From assembly GCA_034422875.1 (NCBI GenBank), contig DAOUJI010000101.1, positions 1 through 16,197 on the forward strand: a DNA stretch of 16,197 bases, in the 5' to 3' direction. The notes beneath the pieces were generated by a model. It did not search any database and was not told the DNA's origin. It saw only the letters and a program-made list of their open reading frames with translations. The position numbers and the translations under genes were made by a program. Below, piece after piece: positions 1-7,882 of this stretch. Position 1 is the stretch's first letter. Each line of letters begins with the position of its first letter. The stretch is from DAOUJI01 sp034422875. Its GTDB lineage: Bacteria > Chloroflexota > Dehalococcoidia > Lucifugimonadales > JAGWBF01.

Positions 1-47
1 GAGACCTGCCCAGGCTCGATTCTCTACTGAAGAGGCTCTCCCCATGA
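1..47 (+). CDS. 3' end of an unidentified upstream gene (partial)
   Basis: Frame 3 from the left edge is open and reads DLPRLDSLLKRLSP before a TGA at 45-47. That TGA overlaps the ATG of the next gene (44-46) as ATGA, the usual signature of translational coupling in an operon. HerA-type ATPases are often encoded next to the nuclease NurA, so the missing gene could be a NurA-like protein, but 14 residues are too few to identify any family. A second open frame in the same stretch ends at a TGA at 28-30 and has no such overlap. The call rests only on the overlap geometry. Confidence 0.4.
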   Translation, partial: DLPRLDSLLKRLSP

Positions 48-1696
48 CGGAGCCGTCCACGGAACGACAGCCCCTGGGTATGGTCGTCGACGGCTCCCTT
101 ACCAGGGGAGTTGAGGTCCGCCTGACCCCTACCGCATCTGTGGAAGACGTGAAGGTGGGAGCCTTCGTAACCATTCAGGGTGAGAGGCAACGGTTCTTTG
201 GCGTTGTCACAGACATAGCTCTTGGTTCGGCCAGCCCCGGCCTGAAGTATTCACCGCCTGACGTTTCCGATCCCTTTGTCGCCCGGGTGATAGCCGGAAC
301 AACGGCCTATGGGACCATCTCCGTGTTGCCGACCCTCATCCTGCCTCCGGCCGCTGGAGACAGCGCAGACCTGATGCCGGCCAAGACCGTTCCCGCCCAC
401 TTCTCCGGAGTGTACACAGCCGATGAACGGGACGTGGAGGCGGTCTTTGGAGGCGACGACCAGGAGCATTTCTGGATTGGCAGCCCGCTGGACATGGAGA
501 CAAAGGTCTTCCTCGACCTGAAAGCCCTCTCCGAAAGGTCCATGGGAATATTCGGGAAGAGCGGAACAGGCAAGACCTTCCTGACGCGCATGCTCCTCAT
601 TGGCATGGTGCAGAGCGGCCTGGCGTCCAGCCTGATATTCGACATGCACAACGAATACGGGTGGCAGGGCCGCAGCGAGGGCGACGGTTTCGTAAAAGGA
701 CTGAAGCAACTGTTCCCGTCCAAAGTCGCTGTGTTCAGCCTCGACGAGGAAAGCTCGCGCCGCCGGGGACTTTCGCCGGACGAGGTGGTCAGCATAGGCT
801 ACGACGAAGTGCAGCCCGAGGACATCGAGGCCCTCCAGGAGAACCTGAATCTGTCCGAGGTGGCCGCCCACGCCGCCCATAATCTCCGCCTCAGGTTCGG
901 GCGGGGATGGTTGAAGGAGTTCACAGACCTGGAGGGACGGGAAGACATCTCCGAACTCGCCAATTCCATTGGAGTCCATGTACAGGCGCTAAATTCCCTG
1001 TACAACCGCCTTTCCAGAATGACGCGGTACGGATTCCTGCAACCCGGCTCCGGCGGACGCTATGATTCAGTGAGCCGAATTCTGGAGCAGTTGGACAGGG
1101 GACTCCACGTGGTGTTGGAGTTCGGCAGATACGGGAACGACCTCAACGCCTACATTCTGGTCTCCAACCTGCTCACCCGGCGCATCCACGAACGCTACGT
1201 AAGGCTGAAAGAAGAAGCTGAGGGCGGACAGGGCCGGGAGCCCACTCCGCTGGTCATTACCATCGAAGAGGCGCACAAGTTCCTCAGCCCGTCCGTGGCT
1301 CCCCAGACGATTTTTGGGACCATTGCACGGGAATTGCGCAAATACAACGTGACCCTGATGGTCATTGACCAGAGGCCGGGAGCCATAGACTCAGAAGTGA
1401 TGAGCCAGATAGGCACCAAGATCACCTGCCTTCTGGACAACGAGCGGGACATAGACTCCGTATTGGGGGGCGCGCCAGGCAGCCGAGAGCTAAGGTCGGT
1501 GCTCTCCCGGCTGGAGTCCCGCCAGCAAGCCCTTATATTCGGCCACGCTGTGCCAATGCCGGTGGTAGTGCATACGAGAGAATACGGATCGGCTGAGTCC
1601 TACTCGGAGTTTGGCGGCGACGTTTCAGGCATCGACTTGCCCCGCCCCTCAAGGGATTTGGAAGACGACTTGAAGGATATATTCGGTAATTCGTAA
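44..1696 (+). CDS. herA: HerA-like hexameric ATPase/DNA translocase
   Basis: A 550-residue P-loop ATPase of the HerA/FtsK superfamily. In archaea and bacteria HerA works as a hexameric DNA pump with the nuclease NurA, in end resection or, in some bacteria, in anti-phage systems. The first ~65 residues look like the small beta-barrel (HAS barrel) found at the N terminus of HerA. Walker A is GKSGTGKT at residues 171-178. Walker B is LVITIEEAH at 403-411, with two acidic residues at its end. The following segment with ARELRKYN, then VIDQRP and SQIGTK, matches the arginine-finger and sensor region of the family. The ATG start is preceded by AAGAGG at 30-35 with about 8 nt spacing. Length is normal for HerA (about 500-600). 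No nuclease partner is visible in the window; it would lie upstream. Cellular role here, repair or defence, is not resolved by the sequence. Confidence 0.85.
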   Translation: MTEPSTERQPLGMVVDGSLTRGVEVRLTPTASVEDVKVGAFVTIQGERQRFFGVVTDIALGSASPGLKYSPPDVSDPFVARVIAGTTAYGTISVLPTLILPPAAGDSADLMPAKTVPAHFSGVYTADERDVEAVFGGDDQEHFWIGSPLDMETKVFLDLKALSERSMGIFGKSGTGKTFLTRMLLIGMVQSGLASSLIFDMHNEYGWQGRSEGDGFVKGLKQLFPSKVAVFSLDEESSRRRGLSPDEVVSIGYDEVQPEDIEALQENLNLSEVAAHAAHNLRLRFGRGWLKEFTDLEGREDISELANSIGVHVQALNSLYNRLSRMTRYGFLQPGSGGRYDSVSRILEQLDRGLHVVLEFGRYGNDLNAYILVSNLLTRRIHERYVRLKEEAEGGQGREPTPLVITIEEAHKFLSPSVAPQTIFGTIARELRKYNVTLMVIDQRPGAIDSEVMSQIGTKITCLLDNERDIDSVLGGAPGSRELRSVLSRLESRQQALIFGHAVPMPVVVHTREYGSAESYSEFGGDVSGIDLPRPSRDLEDDLKDIFGNS

Positions 1697-1731
1697 TTTA
1701 TCTAATCTTTTCTGGACTGACATTCCGATTA

Positions 1732-1760
1732 TCGTAATTTCTCATGAATAGGAGTATAAT
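1732..1760 (+). promoter_or_regulatory. Candidate promoter for the amino acid dehydrogenase
   Basis: A perfect TATAAT lies at 1755-1760 in an AT-rich gap downstream of the HerA-like gene. The hexamer 17 bp upstream (TCGTAA, 1732-1737) matches the -35 consensus at only 3 of 6 positions. Initiation would fall near 1767, leaving a leader of about 100 nt before the dehydrogenase ATG. Confidence 0.5.
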
Positions 1761-1803
1761 ATAGTTAAGAAGGAAACGTTGAAACGACAATCAATGTTAC
1801 AGT

Positions 1804-1827
1804 CCCCGCAATATTTCGATTGCGGGG
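1804..1827 (+). other. Hairpin in the dehydrogenase leader
   Basis: The 8-bp arms CCCCGCAA (1804-1811) and TTGCGGGG (1820-1827) are perfectly complementary and enclose an 8-nt loop. The structure is followed by only a short CTTT, so it is a poor intrinsic terminator for the upstream gene. It lies in the dehydrogenase 5' leader, about 40 nt before the ATG, and could be a leader structure or a weak attenuator. Only the inverted repeat is seen directly; any function is inference. Confidence 0.55.
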
Positions 1828-1867
1828 CTTTGCATCTCGGAGCCTGAAGGCGGGAAGGAGCGCTGCG

Positions 1868-2938
1868 ATGGGCATGCTAGAACACATGGAGGAATATGGG
1901 CATGAACAAGTCCTGGCCTTTTCGGACCCCGAAGTGGGACTCAAGGGGTTCATCGCGGTGCACGACACAACCCTTGGCCCTGCGTTGGGAGGCGTCCGGA
2001 TATGGCCCTACAAAACTGAGGAGGATGCCCTTAAGGACAGCCTGCTGCTCTCCAGGGCCATGACTTACAAATCGGCAGCCGCCGGCCTTTTCCTGGGCGG
2101 TGGAAAGTCCGTCATAATCCTTGATCCCAACAGGGGCAAAACAGACGAGATGATGGAGTCCTTTGGTCGGTTCGTTCACAGCCTTGGTGGCCTCTACATT
2201 ACCACCACAGACGTAGGTTCAGTTGGTCGAGACCTCGAGTGCATCGCCAGGCAGACTCCCTACGTTTCTGGGCTGCCTATAGACCAGGGCGGAAGCGGGG
2301 ACACTTCCATCATGACCGGCCTGGGCGTATACCTGGGGATGAAAGCCTGTGCCAAACATCTATGGGGCAGCGACTCTTTGACCGGATTGAGGGTGGCGAT
2401 GCAGGGCTTTGGGAAAGTGGCTTCCCACACCGCTCAACATCTGTTGGACGAAGGAGCTCTGGTCGCCGCTGCAGACATCAGTGAGGCGGGAAAGGCAAAG
2501 GCAATGGCTATGGGCGTGGAACTCCTGGACCCCGAAACTGTGTACGATGCCCCATGCGACATCTTCTCTCCCAACGCTATGGGGGGAGCCATCAATGAGA
2601 CGACCATCCCACGAATCAAGGCGAGGATAATAGCAGGGGGAGCCAACAACCAGCTGATGACTCCGGCTGACGGCCTCACGCTGCACAAGAAGGGCGTTGT
2701 TTACGCCCCCGACTACCTGATTAACGCCGGAGGCCTCATTAATGCGGCCACGGAGATTGACGGGCCGTACACTATCGAGCGCGCTGAAGAGCGCACCAGG
2801 CGCATTTACGACCGGATGAGCGAAGCGCTTGCTCTCTCGGCAAGGGAGGACATCCCCACCTACGCAGCGGCGGACCGCCTTGCCGAGGAACGGCTAAGAG
2901 CCGCCCGCATGGATAACAAGGTCTACGCGGGAGCCTAG
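1868..2938 (+). CDS. Leucine/branched-chain amino acid dehydrogenase (Glu/Leu/Phe/Val family)
   Basis: A 356-residue NAD-dependent amino acid dehydrogenase that reversibly deaminates a branched-chain or aromatic amino acid to its 2-oxo acid and ammonia. The residues used by leucine dehydrogenases are present at their usual positions: K68 in MTYK (substrate carboxylate) and K80 in GGGK (catalytic lysine). The Rossmann loop GFGKVA is at 180-185, with D203 at the end of the second strand favouring NAD. The stretch CDIFSPNAMGG...IAGGANNQL is typical of LeuDH rather than of hexameric glutamate dehydrogenases. Length fits LeuDH (about 360). ATG 1868 was chosen because GGAAGGAG ends 7 nt before it; in-frame TTG 1820 lies inside the leader hairpin. 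The gene has its own candidate promoter and ends 4 bp from the convergent CDGSH gene. The exact substrate, Leu, Val or Phe, cannot be fixed by eye. Confidence 0.9.
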   Translation: MGMLEHMEEYGHEQVLAFSDPEVGLKGFIAVHDTTLGPALGGVRIWPYKTEEDALKDSLLLSRAMTYKSAAAGLFLGGGKSVIILDPNRGKTDEMMESFGRFVHSLGGLYITTTDVGSVGRDLECIARQTPYVSGLPIDQGGSGDTSIMTGLGVYLGMKACAKHLWGSDSLTGLRVAMQGFGKVASHTAQHLLDEGALVAAADISEAGKAKAMAMGVELLDPETVYDAPCDIFSPNAMGGAINETTIPRIKARIIAGGANNQLMTPADGLTLHKKGVVYAPDYLINAGGLINAATEIDGPYTIERAEERTRRIYDRMSEALALSAREDIPTYAAADRLAEERLRAARMDNKVYAGA

Positions 2939-2942
2939 AAAC

Positions 2943-3158
2943 CTAGCTGGCCGTGGTGGGTGCGTCGAACGACGGTTCGTTGTGGCGGTGGGTGCCGTCG
3001 CAGAAGGGCTTGTTGTCCGACCACCCACAGCGGCATAGTGTGACGAATTGGCCTTCGGGCAGTGCGAATTGACCACCCTCCTGGTCCACCAGTGTGATGG
3101 GGCCCTCGATTCTGTAGGGGCCGTTTAGTCGGACTGTTACTTTCACGTCGTCTGCCAT
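2943..3158 (-). CDS. CDGSH iron-sulfur domain protein
   Basis: A 71-residue soluble protein with one complete CDGSH motif, CRCGWSDNKPFCDGTH. This gives the 3-Cys/1-His ligand set C42, C44, C53 and H57 that holds a redox-active 2Fe-2S cluster in the mitoNEET family. The N-terminal part (NGPYRIEGPITLVDQ) is the usual beta-rich lead-in of bacterial single-motif members, and the length is typical. Two ATGs lie in tandem; the second (3158) is preferred because AGGGGGG ends only 1 nt before the first but about 4 nt before the second. An excellent TTGACA promoter lies upstream. The gene converges on the amino acid dehydrogenase with a 4-bp gap and no terminator between them. The redox partner and physiological role are unknown. 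Confidence 0.88.
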   Translation of the reverse strand: MADDVKVTVRLNGPYRIEGPITLVDQEGGQFALPEGQFVTLCRCGWSDNKPFCDGTHRHNEPSFDAPTTAS

Positions 3159-3234
3159 CATTCCCCCCTGAATATCGACGTTCCTGATTATGGGCGCTTC
3201 TGGGCGTTGGCGCTCTTTGAGCCGCGCCGCCCCT

Positions 3235-3263
3235 ATTCTCCTATGGCGTCAGGCGAGTGTCAA
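3235..3263 (-). promoter_or_regulatory. Candidate sigma70-type promoter for the CDGSH gene
   Basis: Read on the - strand, a perfect TTGACA (3258-3263) is followed after exactly 17 bp by GAGAAT (3235-3240), 4 of 6 matches to the -10 consensus. Initiation would be near 3228, about 70 nt before the CDGSH start. The leader contains a small imperfect inverted repeat, GGCGC...GCGCC. The promoter lies just downstream of the oxidase stop, so the CDGSH gene appears to be its own transcription unit. Confidence 0.55.
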
Positions 3264-3322
3264 CGCAGCTTCCTTCACAAACGAGCTCAGTCAGGTCATG
3301 AAAACGGCGATGGTGAGACCCT

Positions 3323-4714
3323 CTAACCTGTTATAGTCTCCCTGAGCGCCCGGAACCAATCGCTGTCGAGCAGTCCGTCGGGGTCGTACTTATCTTTTAG
3401 TTCCAGAAACCTCGGCAACTCCGGGTACGCCTTCTCAAGTTGGTCCTTTCCAGCCCATCGGTGATAGGTCAAGTAGTAGCAGCCGCCTTCATCCAGGGCG
3501 CAGTCTATCAACACACGGAACTGGGTTCTGGCCCGGTCGATGCCCTGCGGGGAATGCTCGACCAGCAGGTTGAATATGATGCAAGCATAGTCCTGCTTGG
3601 CCCACCGTAAAACCGTTTCATCTTCCGCCTTGATGAGGCGCACCGTTCCATAGACGACGTTGGCCCCAGTTTCCAGGACAGCTTGGCGCGCCGAAGACAT
3701 GAACTGCTCGAACCGGTCTTGGGGAACGTAAAGCTCCGAAATCATCAACGAGGCAAAGGTGGTCCAGCCTAGGTATTGGGCCATGCGCTGGCCTGCGTCG
3801 GGCAAATATGGGCTGAACTGGTGCTCGTCGGACCAGTAGAGTTGCCCATCGGTCTGCAGGTAGTGGCCCGCGTACTGGGTATAGGCGCGCGCCTTGTCCG
3901 TATGCGCCAGCACGTACAGCCTCATCCAGTCCTCAGTGGACAACCCCAGTTGGTCCTCCGGGACTTCAACTACTGACCCGGTGGGGGTGTACGTTGACAA
4001 AATGCCCTTGGACATGAAGTCCGGCGAGGTCTCATCGGTCATGTATTGAAAGTCTCCATATGTGGCGCCTCGGCCCATCCGGTCCTTGAGAGAGTCCATC
4101 ACTTCCCCAGTGGAGACTTCCGATACTTGCCGCACCAGTTGGGCCCTCGATTCCAACTTGAGCAAGACCGAGTCCACTATACCGAACATCCCGTATCCGC
4201 CTATTGCGGCCCTGAAGAGCTCGACGTTTTCACTGCGGCTGCACAGGACCCGATCTCCGGACGCTAGGGTCAGATAGAACGCTTCGATATCGTCGACGAT
4301 AGGCTTCCTGCCCAGGACCCGTCCGTGTACGTTGGACGAAAGCGCGCCACCAAGGGTCAAATCATCCGCGCCGGTCTGCTTCTGGATTATCGTTAGCTCA
4401 CTGCCTCTACCCTGCTGCTCGGCCCGGAGCCACCCTGTCAGCTCCGGCCATGTTACCCCAGCCTGGACCCATACCTGTTCGGCATGAAGGTCAAGGTCCC
4501 CTATTGTTTTGAGCTGGGCCGTGCTTACAGAGACTCCGCCGCTGATAAACTGCTGGCCTCCCATCGAGTGGAGGGCGCCTGCGGGACATGCCTTCAGTCC
4601 CTCAGCCGACGCCTCCGCTATGACGTCGCGTATCTCCTCTGGCGTTGCCGGCTCCGCTACGCGCGCCACAGACGTCTCGTTGAGCCAGGATTGCACGTCG
4701 TTCAATACGGTCAT
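3323..4714 (-). CDS. FAD-binding oxidase/dehydrogenase (PCMH-type, VAO superfamily)
   Basis: A 463-residue flavoprotein of the vanillyl-alcohol oxidase superfamily. The N-terminal FAD_binding_4 domain covers roughly residues 15-190. H49 in GALHSMGGQQ sits where family members attach FAD covalently through histidine, and LTLGGALSSNVHG (119-131) is the pyrophosphate-binding loop. The C-terminal YHRWAGKDQL...KDKYDPDGLL...SDWFR is the ending seen in cytokinin-dehydrogenase, aldonolactone-oxidase and DprE1-like proteins. No signal peptide or membrane segment is visible, so it should be cytoplasmic. It starts 21 bp after the MFS transporter stop, with AAGGGA upstream of the ATG, so the two genes are probably co-transcribed. 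That suggests, but does not show, that the oxidase acts on something the transporter moves. The substrate, probably a polyol, sugar lactone or similar alcohol, cannot be named from sequence. Confidence 0.82.
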   Translation of the reverse strand: MTVLNDVQSWLNETSVARVAEPATPEEIRDVIAEASAEGLKACPAGALHSMGGQQFISGGVSVSTAQLKTIGDLDLHAEQVWVQAGVTWPELTGWLRAEQQGRGSELTIIQKQTGADDLTLGGALSSNVHGRVLGRKPIVDDIEAFYLTLASGDRVLCSRSENVELFRAAIGGYGMFGIVDSVLLKLESRAQLVRQVSEVSTGEVMDSLKDRMGRGATYGDFQYMTDETSPDFMSKGILSTYTPTGSVVEVPEDQLGLSTEDWMRLYVLAHTDKARAYTQYAGHYLQTDGQLYWSDEHQFSPYLPDAGQRMAQYLGWTTFASLMISELYVPQDRFEQFMSSARQAVLETGANVVYGTVRLIKAEDETVLRWAKQDYACIIFNLLVEHSPQGIDRARTQFRVLIDCALDEGGCYYLTYHRWAGKDQLEKAYPELPRFLELKDKYDPDGLLDSDWFRALRETITG

Positions 4715-4735
4715 CTGAATTCCCTTGCGATTCGA

Positions 4736-6475
4736 CTACCGAGCCCCGGGGTCAGGTTGTGGACTGTCGCCGGAGAGGCCCATCCTCTGAGATTGCCTAT
4801 CATCAGCCTCTGCGACGCGAACGCCTTCGTTCACGTTTACCCAGTGTAGCACGACGGCGCCGGCAACAATTATCAGTAGGATCGACGTTACGGCGACGCG
4901 CGTGTCGAATACGGCCGTCGCAGCGACGTAAATTATGGGTCCGAACACGGAAGACGCACGACTCATGAATCCAAAGAAAGAGAAAAACTCGCCGCTGCGG
5001 GACTGGGGCGTGATTTGAGCGAACAGGCTTCTTGCCAACGCCTGACTGCCGCCGATAACCAACCCAACCGCTGCGCCGAGCAGCAGCCACTGGTTTCCTG
5101 CGCTCAAGCCCAGAGGGTCCCACAACATCGTCCTGACCGTCTTGGGCCACCAGTCAAGGGGCCCTTCGCCCAGAACACTGGGATGGTTGGGGCCTACGAC
5201 AGACTCGCCGTCCATGCCGCCGCCCTGGACGGAGATGCTGTACTTGAAGCCGTCGGTATTGTTCGCCGCATCAACCAGTCCTTCAAGGTCATGGGTCTTC
5301 AGGGTCATCCCTTCCTCGATACTCCATCGTTCATTTCTCCGTCCCAGCTCAAACCCTGAGTCCGGCTCCTCGGGCACTGCGTCGATGACATAGTCCATCG
5401 ATTCCTGTCTGTAGCTGATCTGAAAGTCATAGTCGGCATGTTTGGTCGGATGCAACGGGGCCATTGCCACCCCGAACAGCACAACTATAATCCAGCCGAC
5501 CAGCGCGACGGTTAAAGCCGCCTTGGTCGTGGTCCGCTCCGCCAGCCGTCCGAAACCCATTGCGCTGAATGCGGCTACGAATTGGATGATCACGACCGTC
5601 GCCATGTTGAATGCCAGCGCCACTCCCAAAGTGTCGGCGGCGAAAGCACCCGCGAGAGCTATAACCGTCTGAATCCCGTCGTTGAACAGGAGGTATGCGC
5701 CAAGAAACACCAGGACGACCTTGAAACGTCTGATTTCGCGGAACGTAGCGGCCAGGCCTCTGAAAGCCAAAGAAAGCATTGACGAAACGGGCAGCCCACG
5801 GACGGGGCGTTCGATGGCCGGTTCCGGCAACACCTTCAGAGTCCAGACGGCCCACCCGAACCACCAGACGCCGATGGAGACTATCGCAAGTCTGGTCACA
5901 AGGTCAGCAAAGTCCGAATCACGGGTAGCCAATATCAGGACCAGGTGCACGACTAAAAGCAGACCGCCGCCTGCGTACCCGTACGCAAATCCCCGGCTGC
6001 TGATGTCGTCCATCAGGCTCCTGGGCGCCAGGTGCGCCAGGAAGGAGTTGTAGAACACCTGGGAACCGGCAAACCCGATGTTGGCTAGAATGAACATTCC
6101 CAACAACCACGCCCAGGGCTGGGACGTGTATGCGGAGAAGAAGACCAGAGCCGTAAACAGGGACCCGGCTCCTGTGTAAACCCAAAGCAGGGCCTTCTTG
6201 ATGGGAATCCGGTCTGAAATCACTCCCAGAATTGGACTGGAAAGGGCCGCAATGGCGGTCGATATGGCAACGGCTACGCTCCATGCCGAGCTTCCCGTGA
6301 ACGTGATGCCAAGGAACGAGCCGCTGTCGCCCAGGGCGTCCTTGAACAACACCACGAAGTAGACCGGAAATATAGCCGCAACCCCGGACGTTACGTATGC
6401 TGAATTGGCCCAGTCGTACATGCACCAGGCCCGTATCGCCCTCCGCTGTAGTACGGTCAGGTCGCCTATTCTCAT
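4736..6475 (-). CDS. UMF1-family (Atg22-like) MFS transporter with large loop insertion
   Basis: A 579-residue integral membrane transporter. YDWANSAY at residues 20-27 is the hallmark of the UMF1/Atg22-like branch of the major facilitator superfamily, and GGSQALARSLFAQITP (475-490) is its second conserved signature. About 12 hydrophobic helices can be picked out, roughly nine before residue 338 and three after 460. Between them is a soluble stretch of about 118 residues (340-458), rich in Asp, Glu, Asn and Gly, which is not part of the usual UMF1 fold; by the expected N-in topology it would be extracytoplasmic. The C terminus adds a hydrophilic tail of about 30 residues. The gene lies 88 bp after the zincin gene and 21 bp before the FAD oxidase. 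The substrate is unknown; yeast Atg22 exports amino acids from the vacuole, but this should not be carried over directly. Confidence 0.85.
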   Translation of the reverse strand: MRIGDLTVLQRRAIRAWCMYDWANSAYVTSGVAAIFPVYFVVLFKDALGDSGSFLGITFTGSSAWSVAVAISTAIAALSSPILGVISDRIPIKKALLWVYTGAGSLFTALVFFSAYTSQPWAWLLGMFILANIGFAGSQVFYNSFLAHLAPRSLMDDISSRGFAYGYAGGGLLLVVHLVLILATRDSDFADLVTRLAIVSIGVWWFGWAVWTLKVLPEPAIERPVRGLPVSSMLSLAFRGLAATFREIRRFKVVLVFLGAYLLFNDGIQTVIALAGAFAADTLGVALAFNMATVVIIQFVAAFSAMGFGRLAERTTTKAALTVALVGWIIVVLFGVAMAPLHPTKHADYDFQISYRQESMDYVIDAVPEEPDSGFELGRRNERWSIEEGMTLKTHDLEGLVDAANNTDGFKYSISVQGGGMDGESVVGPNHPSVLGEGPLDWWPKTVRTMLWDPLGLSAGNQWLLLGAAVGLVIGGSQALARSLFAQITPQSRSGEFFSFFGFMSRASSVFGPIIYVAATAVFDTRVAVTSILLIIVAGAVVLHWVNVNEGVRVAEADDRQSQRMGLSGDSPQPDPGAR

Positions 6476-6563
6476 CTACTCAGAGAACAGGACTTGTTCG
6501 GCTGTCGGCGAGCTGACCTGCGGAGCTGCTTCGAGTCACGGGCGTAACAGTAGTCGCAGCCCT

Positions 6564-6935
6564 TCATCCGTAGCCCAAGCGGTCCAAATCGTCTTCGCTC
6601 ATGCCAAGATAATGCCCTATCTCGTGCAACAGCGTGATAGTGAGTTCTTCCACGACTTCATCCCTGGTGCGGCAGGCCCGCTCAATGGGCCGTTTGAATA
6701 TGGTGATGGTGTCGGGAAGCAGAGGCTGATAGGCGCCGCGTTCAGGCAGCGGAATGCCGCGGTAGAGTCCGAATATCTCGGCGGGGCTGCCATACCCCAT
6801 ATCTTCAATGTCCTCGGGGGCTGGCCAATCCTCCACCAGTATGGCTACGTTTTCCAGGGCGTTACGGAAGCCTTCCGGCAAGTCCTGATGCGCCTTGCGC
6901 ACCAGTTCGTCGAATTCCTCCGGTTGCAGCTCCAT
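6564..6935 (-). CDS. Small zincin-like metallopeptidase (Zincin_1 family)
   Basis: A 123-residue protein ending in a metalloprotease active-site helix, TLLHEIGHYLGMSEDDLDRL. It gives HEIGH at 104-108 (two zinc-binding histidines and the catalytic glutamate), a glycine at 111 and an acidic residue at 115 that can serve as third ligand. This HExGHxxG layout in a short protein of about 115-130 residues matches the Zincin_1 (formerly DUF1025) family, whose physiological substrates are largely unknown. The N-terminal part carries PEEFDELVRKA, also usual for the family. No signal peptide is seen, so it is probably cytoplasmic. The ATG lies 6 bp after the nfo stop codon, so the two are almost certainly one transcript. 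Proteolytic activity is predicted from the motif only. Confidence 0.85.
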   Translation of the reverse strand: MELQPEEFDELVRKAHQDLPEGFRNALENVAILVEDWPAPEDIEDMGYGSPAEIFGLYRGIPLPERGAYQPLLPDTITIFKRPIERACRTRDEVVEELTITLLHEIGHYLGMSEDDLDRLGYG

Positions 6936-6941
6936 CGCCTA

Positions 6942-7802
6942 TCAGGAGCCTACGCGCTGTCTGATGTCCTTCAGGATGTCGACGCTGCGTTTGTCAGGCC
7001 CGTTTCCTTCGAACCCCGGTGTCTCCAGCAGAAACGGGACCTCAGCAAAGGCAGGGTTCCCCATGATGTTCTCGAACCCTGACAGGCCTATATGCCCTTC
7101 TCCTATGTTCTCGTGCCGGTCCACGCCACCTCCCAAGGGATACTTGGAGTCGTTGGCGTGGACAGCCGCCAGCCTGTCCAGCCCTATGGTCTCGTCAAAC
7201 TCGGCCAGCATAGCTGCCAGTCCGTCGGGAGTGGCCACGTCGTAACCGGCGGCGAAGCTGTGTTGGGTGTCCAGGCATATTCGCAACCGGTCCCTCAGCC
7301 CAGCCGTTACCGCAGAGACAATGGTCCCCAATTCCTGGAAGCTGGCTCCAATGTGCTTTCCCATCCCCGCGGTATTTTCTATCATCAACCACGGCCCTTC
7401 CGGTGATTCCTCCAACACCGTCTCTATCCCCGTCACCGTGCGGTCCAGGACGGCTTCGTAACCCTCTCCGGAATGGCTTCCTGGATGAAATATCACTCCG
7501 GCTGCTCCTATCTGGTGTGCCAACCCTAGGTAGTTCACCAGGGAGTCTATGCCCTTGCGCCAGTTCTCCGGCGATGCGGTGGCCAGGTTGATGAGGTAGA
7601 TGGCGTGAAAGAAGCTGGGCCCTATATCGGCCGCTTCCGCCTTGAGCCGGAAGCGTTGGGCGGTCTCTTCGGGCACTGGTTTGAAAGCCCAACTCCGGGA
7701 GGATGAACCGAATATCTGAATAGCCTCGCACCCGATGTCAACAGCCCGATCTACTGCCTTGTCCAGGCCCCCAGCTGATGATACGTGTGCGCCAATTCGC
7801 AT
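6942..7802 (-). CDS. nfo: Endonuclease IV (AP endonuclease)
   Basis: A 286-residue TIM-barrel enzyme that cuts DNA 5' of abasic sites during base excision repair, using three zinc ions. All nine metal ligands known from E. coli Nfo are in place: H66, H106, E142, D178, H181, H215, D228, H230 and E260. They occur in the signatures FHAIYLINLA, HPGSH, IENTAG, CLDTQHSFAAGYD, HANDSK, GGVDRHENIGEG and LLETPG. Length is normal (E. coli 285). The start MRIGAHVSSAGG is the canonical N terminus, with GGGGAG about 5 nt upstream of the ATG. The gene follows secF after 80 bp with no clear promoter in between, and precedes the zincin gene by 6 bp, so it may be transcribed from the secD promoter. Confidence 0.96.
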   Translation of the reverse strand: MRIGAHVSSAGGLDKAVDRAVDIGCEAIQIFGSSSRSWAFKPVPEETAQRFRLKAEAADIGPSFFHAIYLINLATASPENWRKGIDSLVNYLGLAHQIGAAGVIFHPGSHSGEGYEAVLDRTVTGIETVLEESPEGPWLMIENTAGMGKHIGASFQELGTIVSAVTAGLRDRLRICLDTQHSFAAGYDVATPDGLAAMLAEFDETIGLDRLAAVHANDSKYPLGGGVDRHENIGEGHIGLSGFENIMGNPAFAEVPFLLETPGFEGNGPDKRSVDILKDIRQRVGS

Positions 7803-7882
7803 GGTTCTCCCCGTGGAAACCTGGGGCTAGCCCATTCCCAAAGCGTAGCCTGTGCCGTGAGCCTTCTGCATCGAAAGCAAAC

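Noticed and set aside
251..979. A 242-codon - strand open frame inside the HerA-like gene
   Set aside because: It is antisense to the Walker A region of a clear ATPase and has no ribosome site or family features.
6405..7082. A 225-codon + strand open frame opposite the MFS start, zincin and nfo 3' end
   Set aside because: It spans three confidently identified - strand genes, including their junctions, and shows no domain; it is a GC-driven antisense frame.
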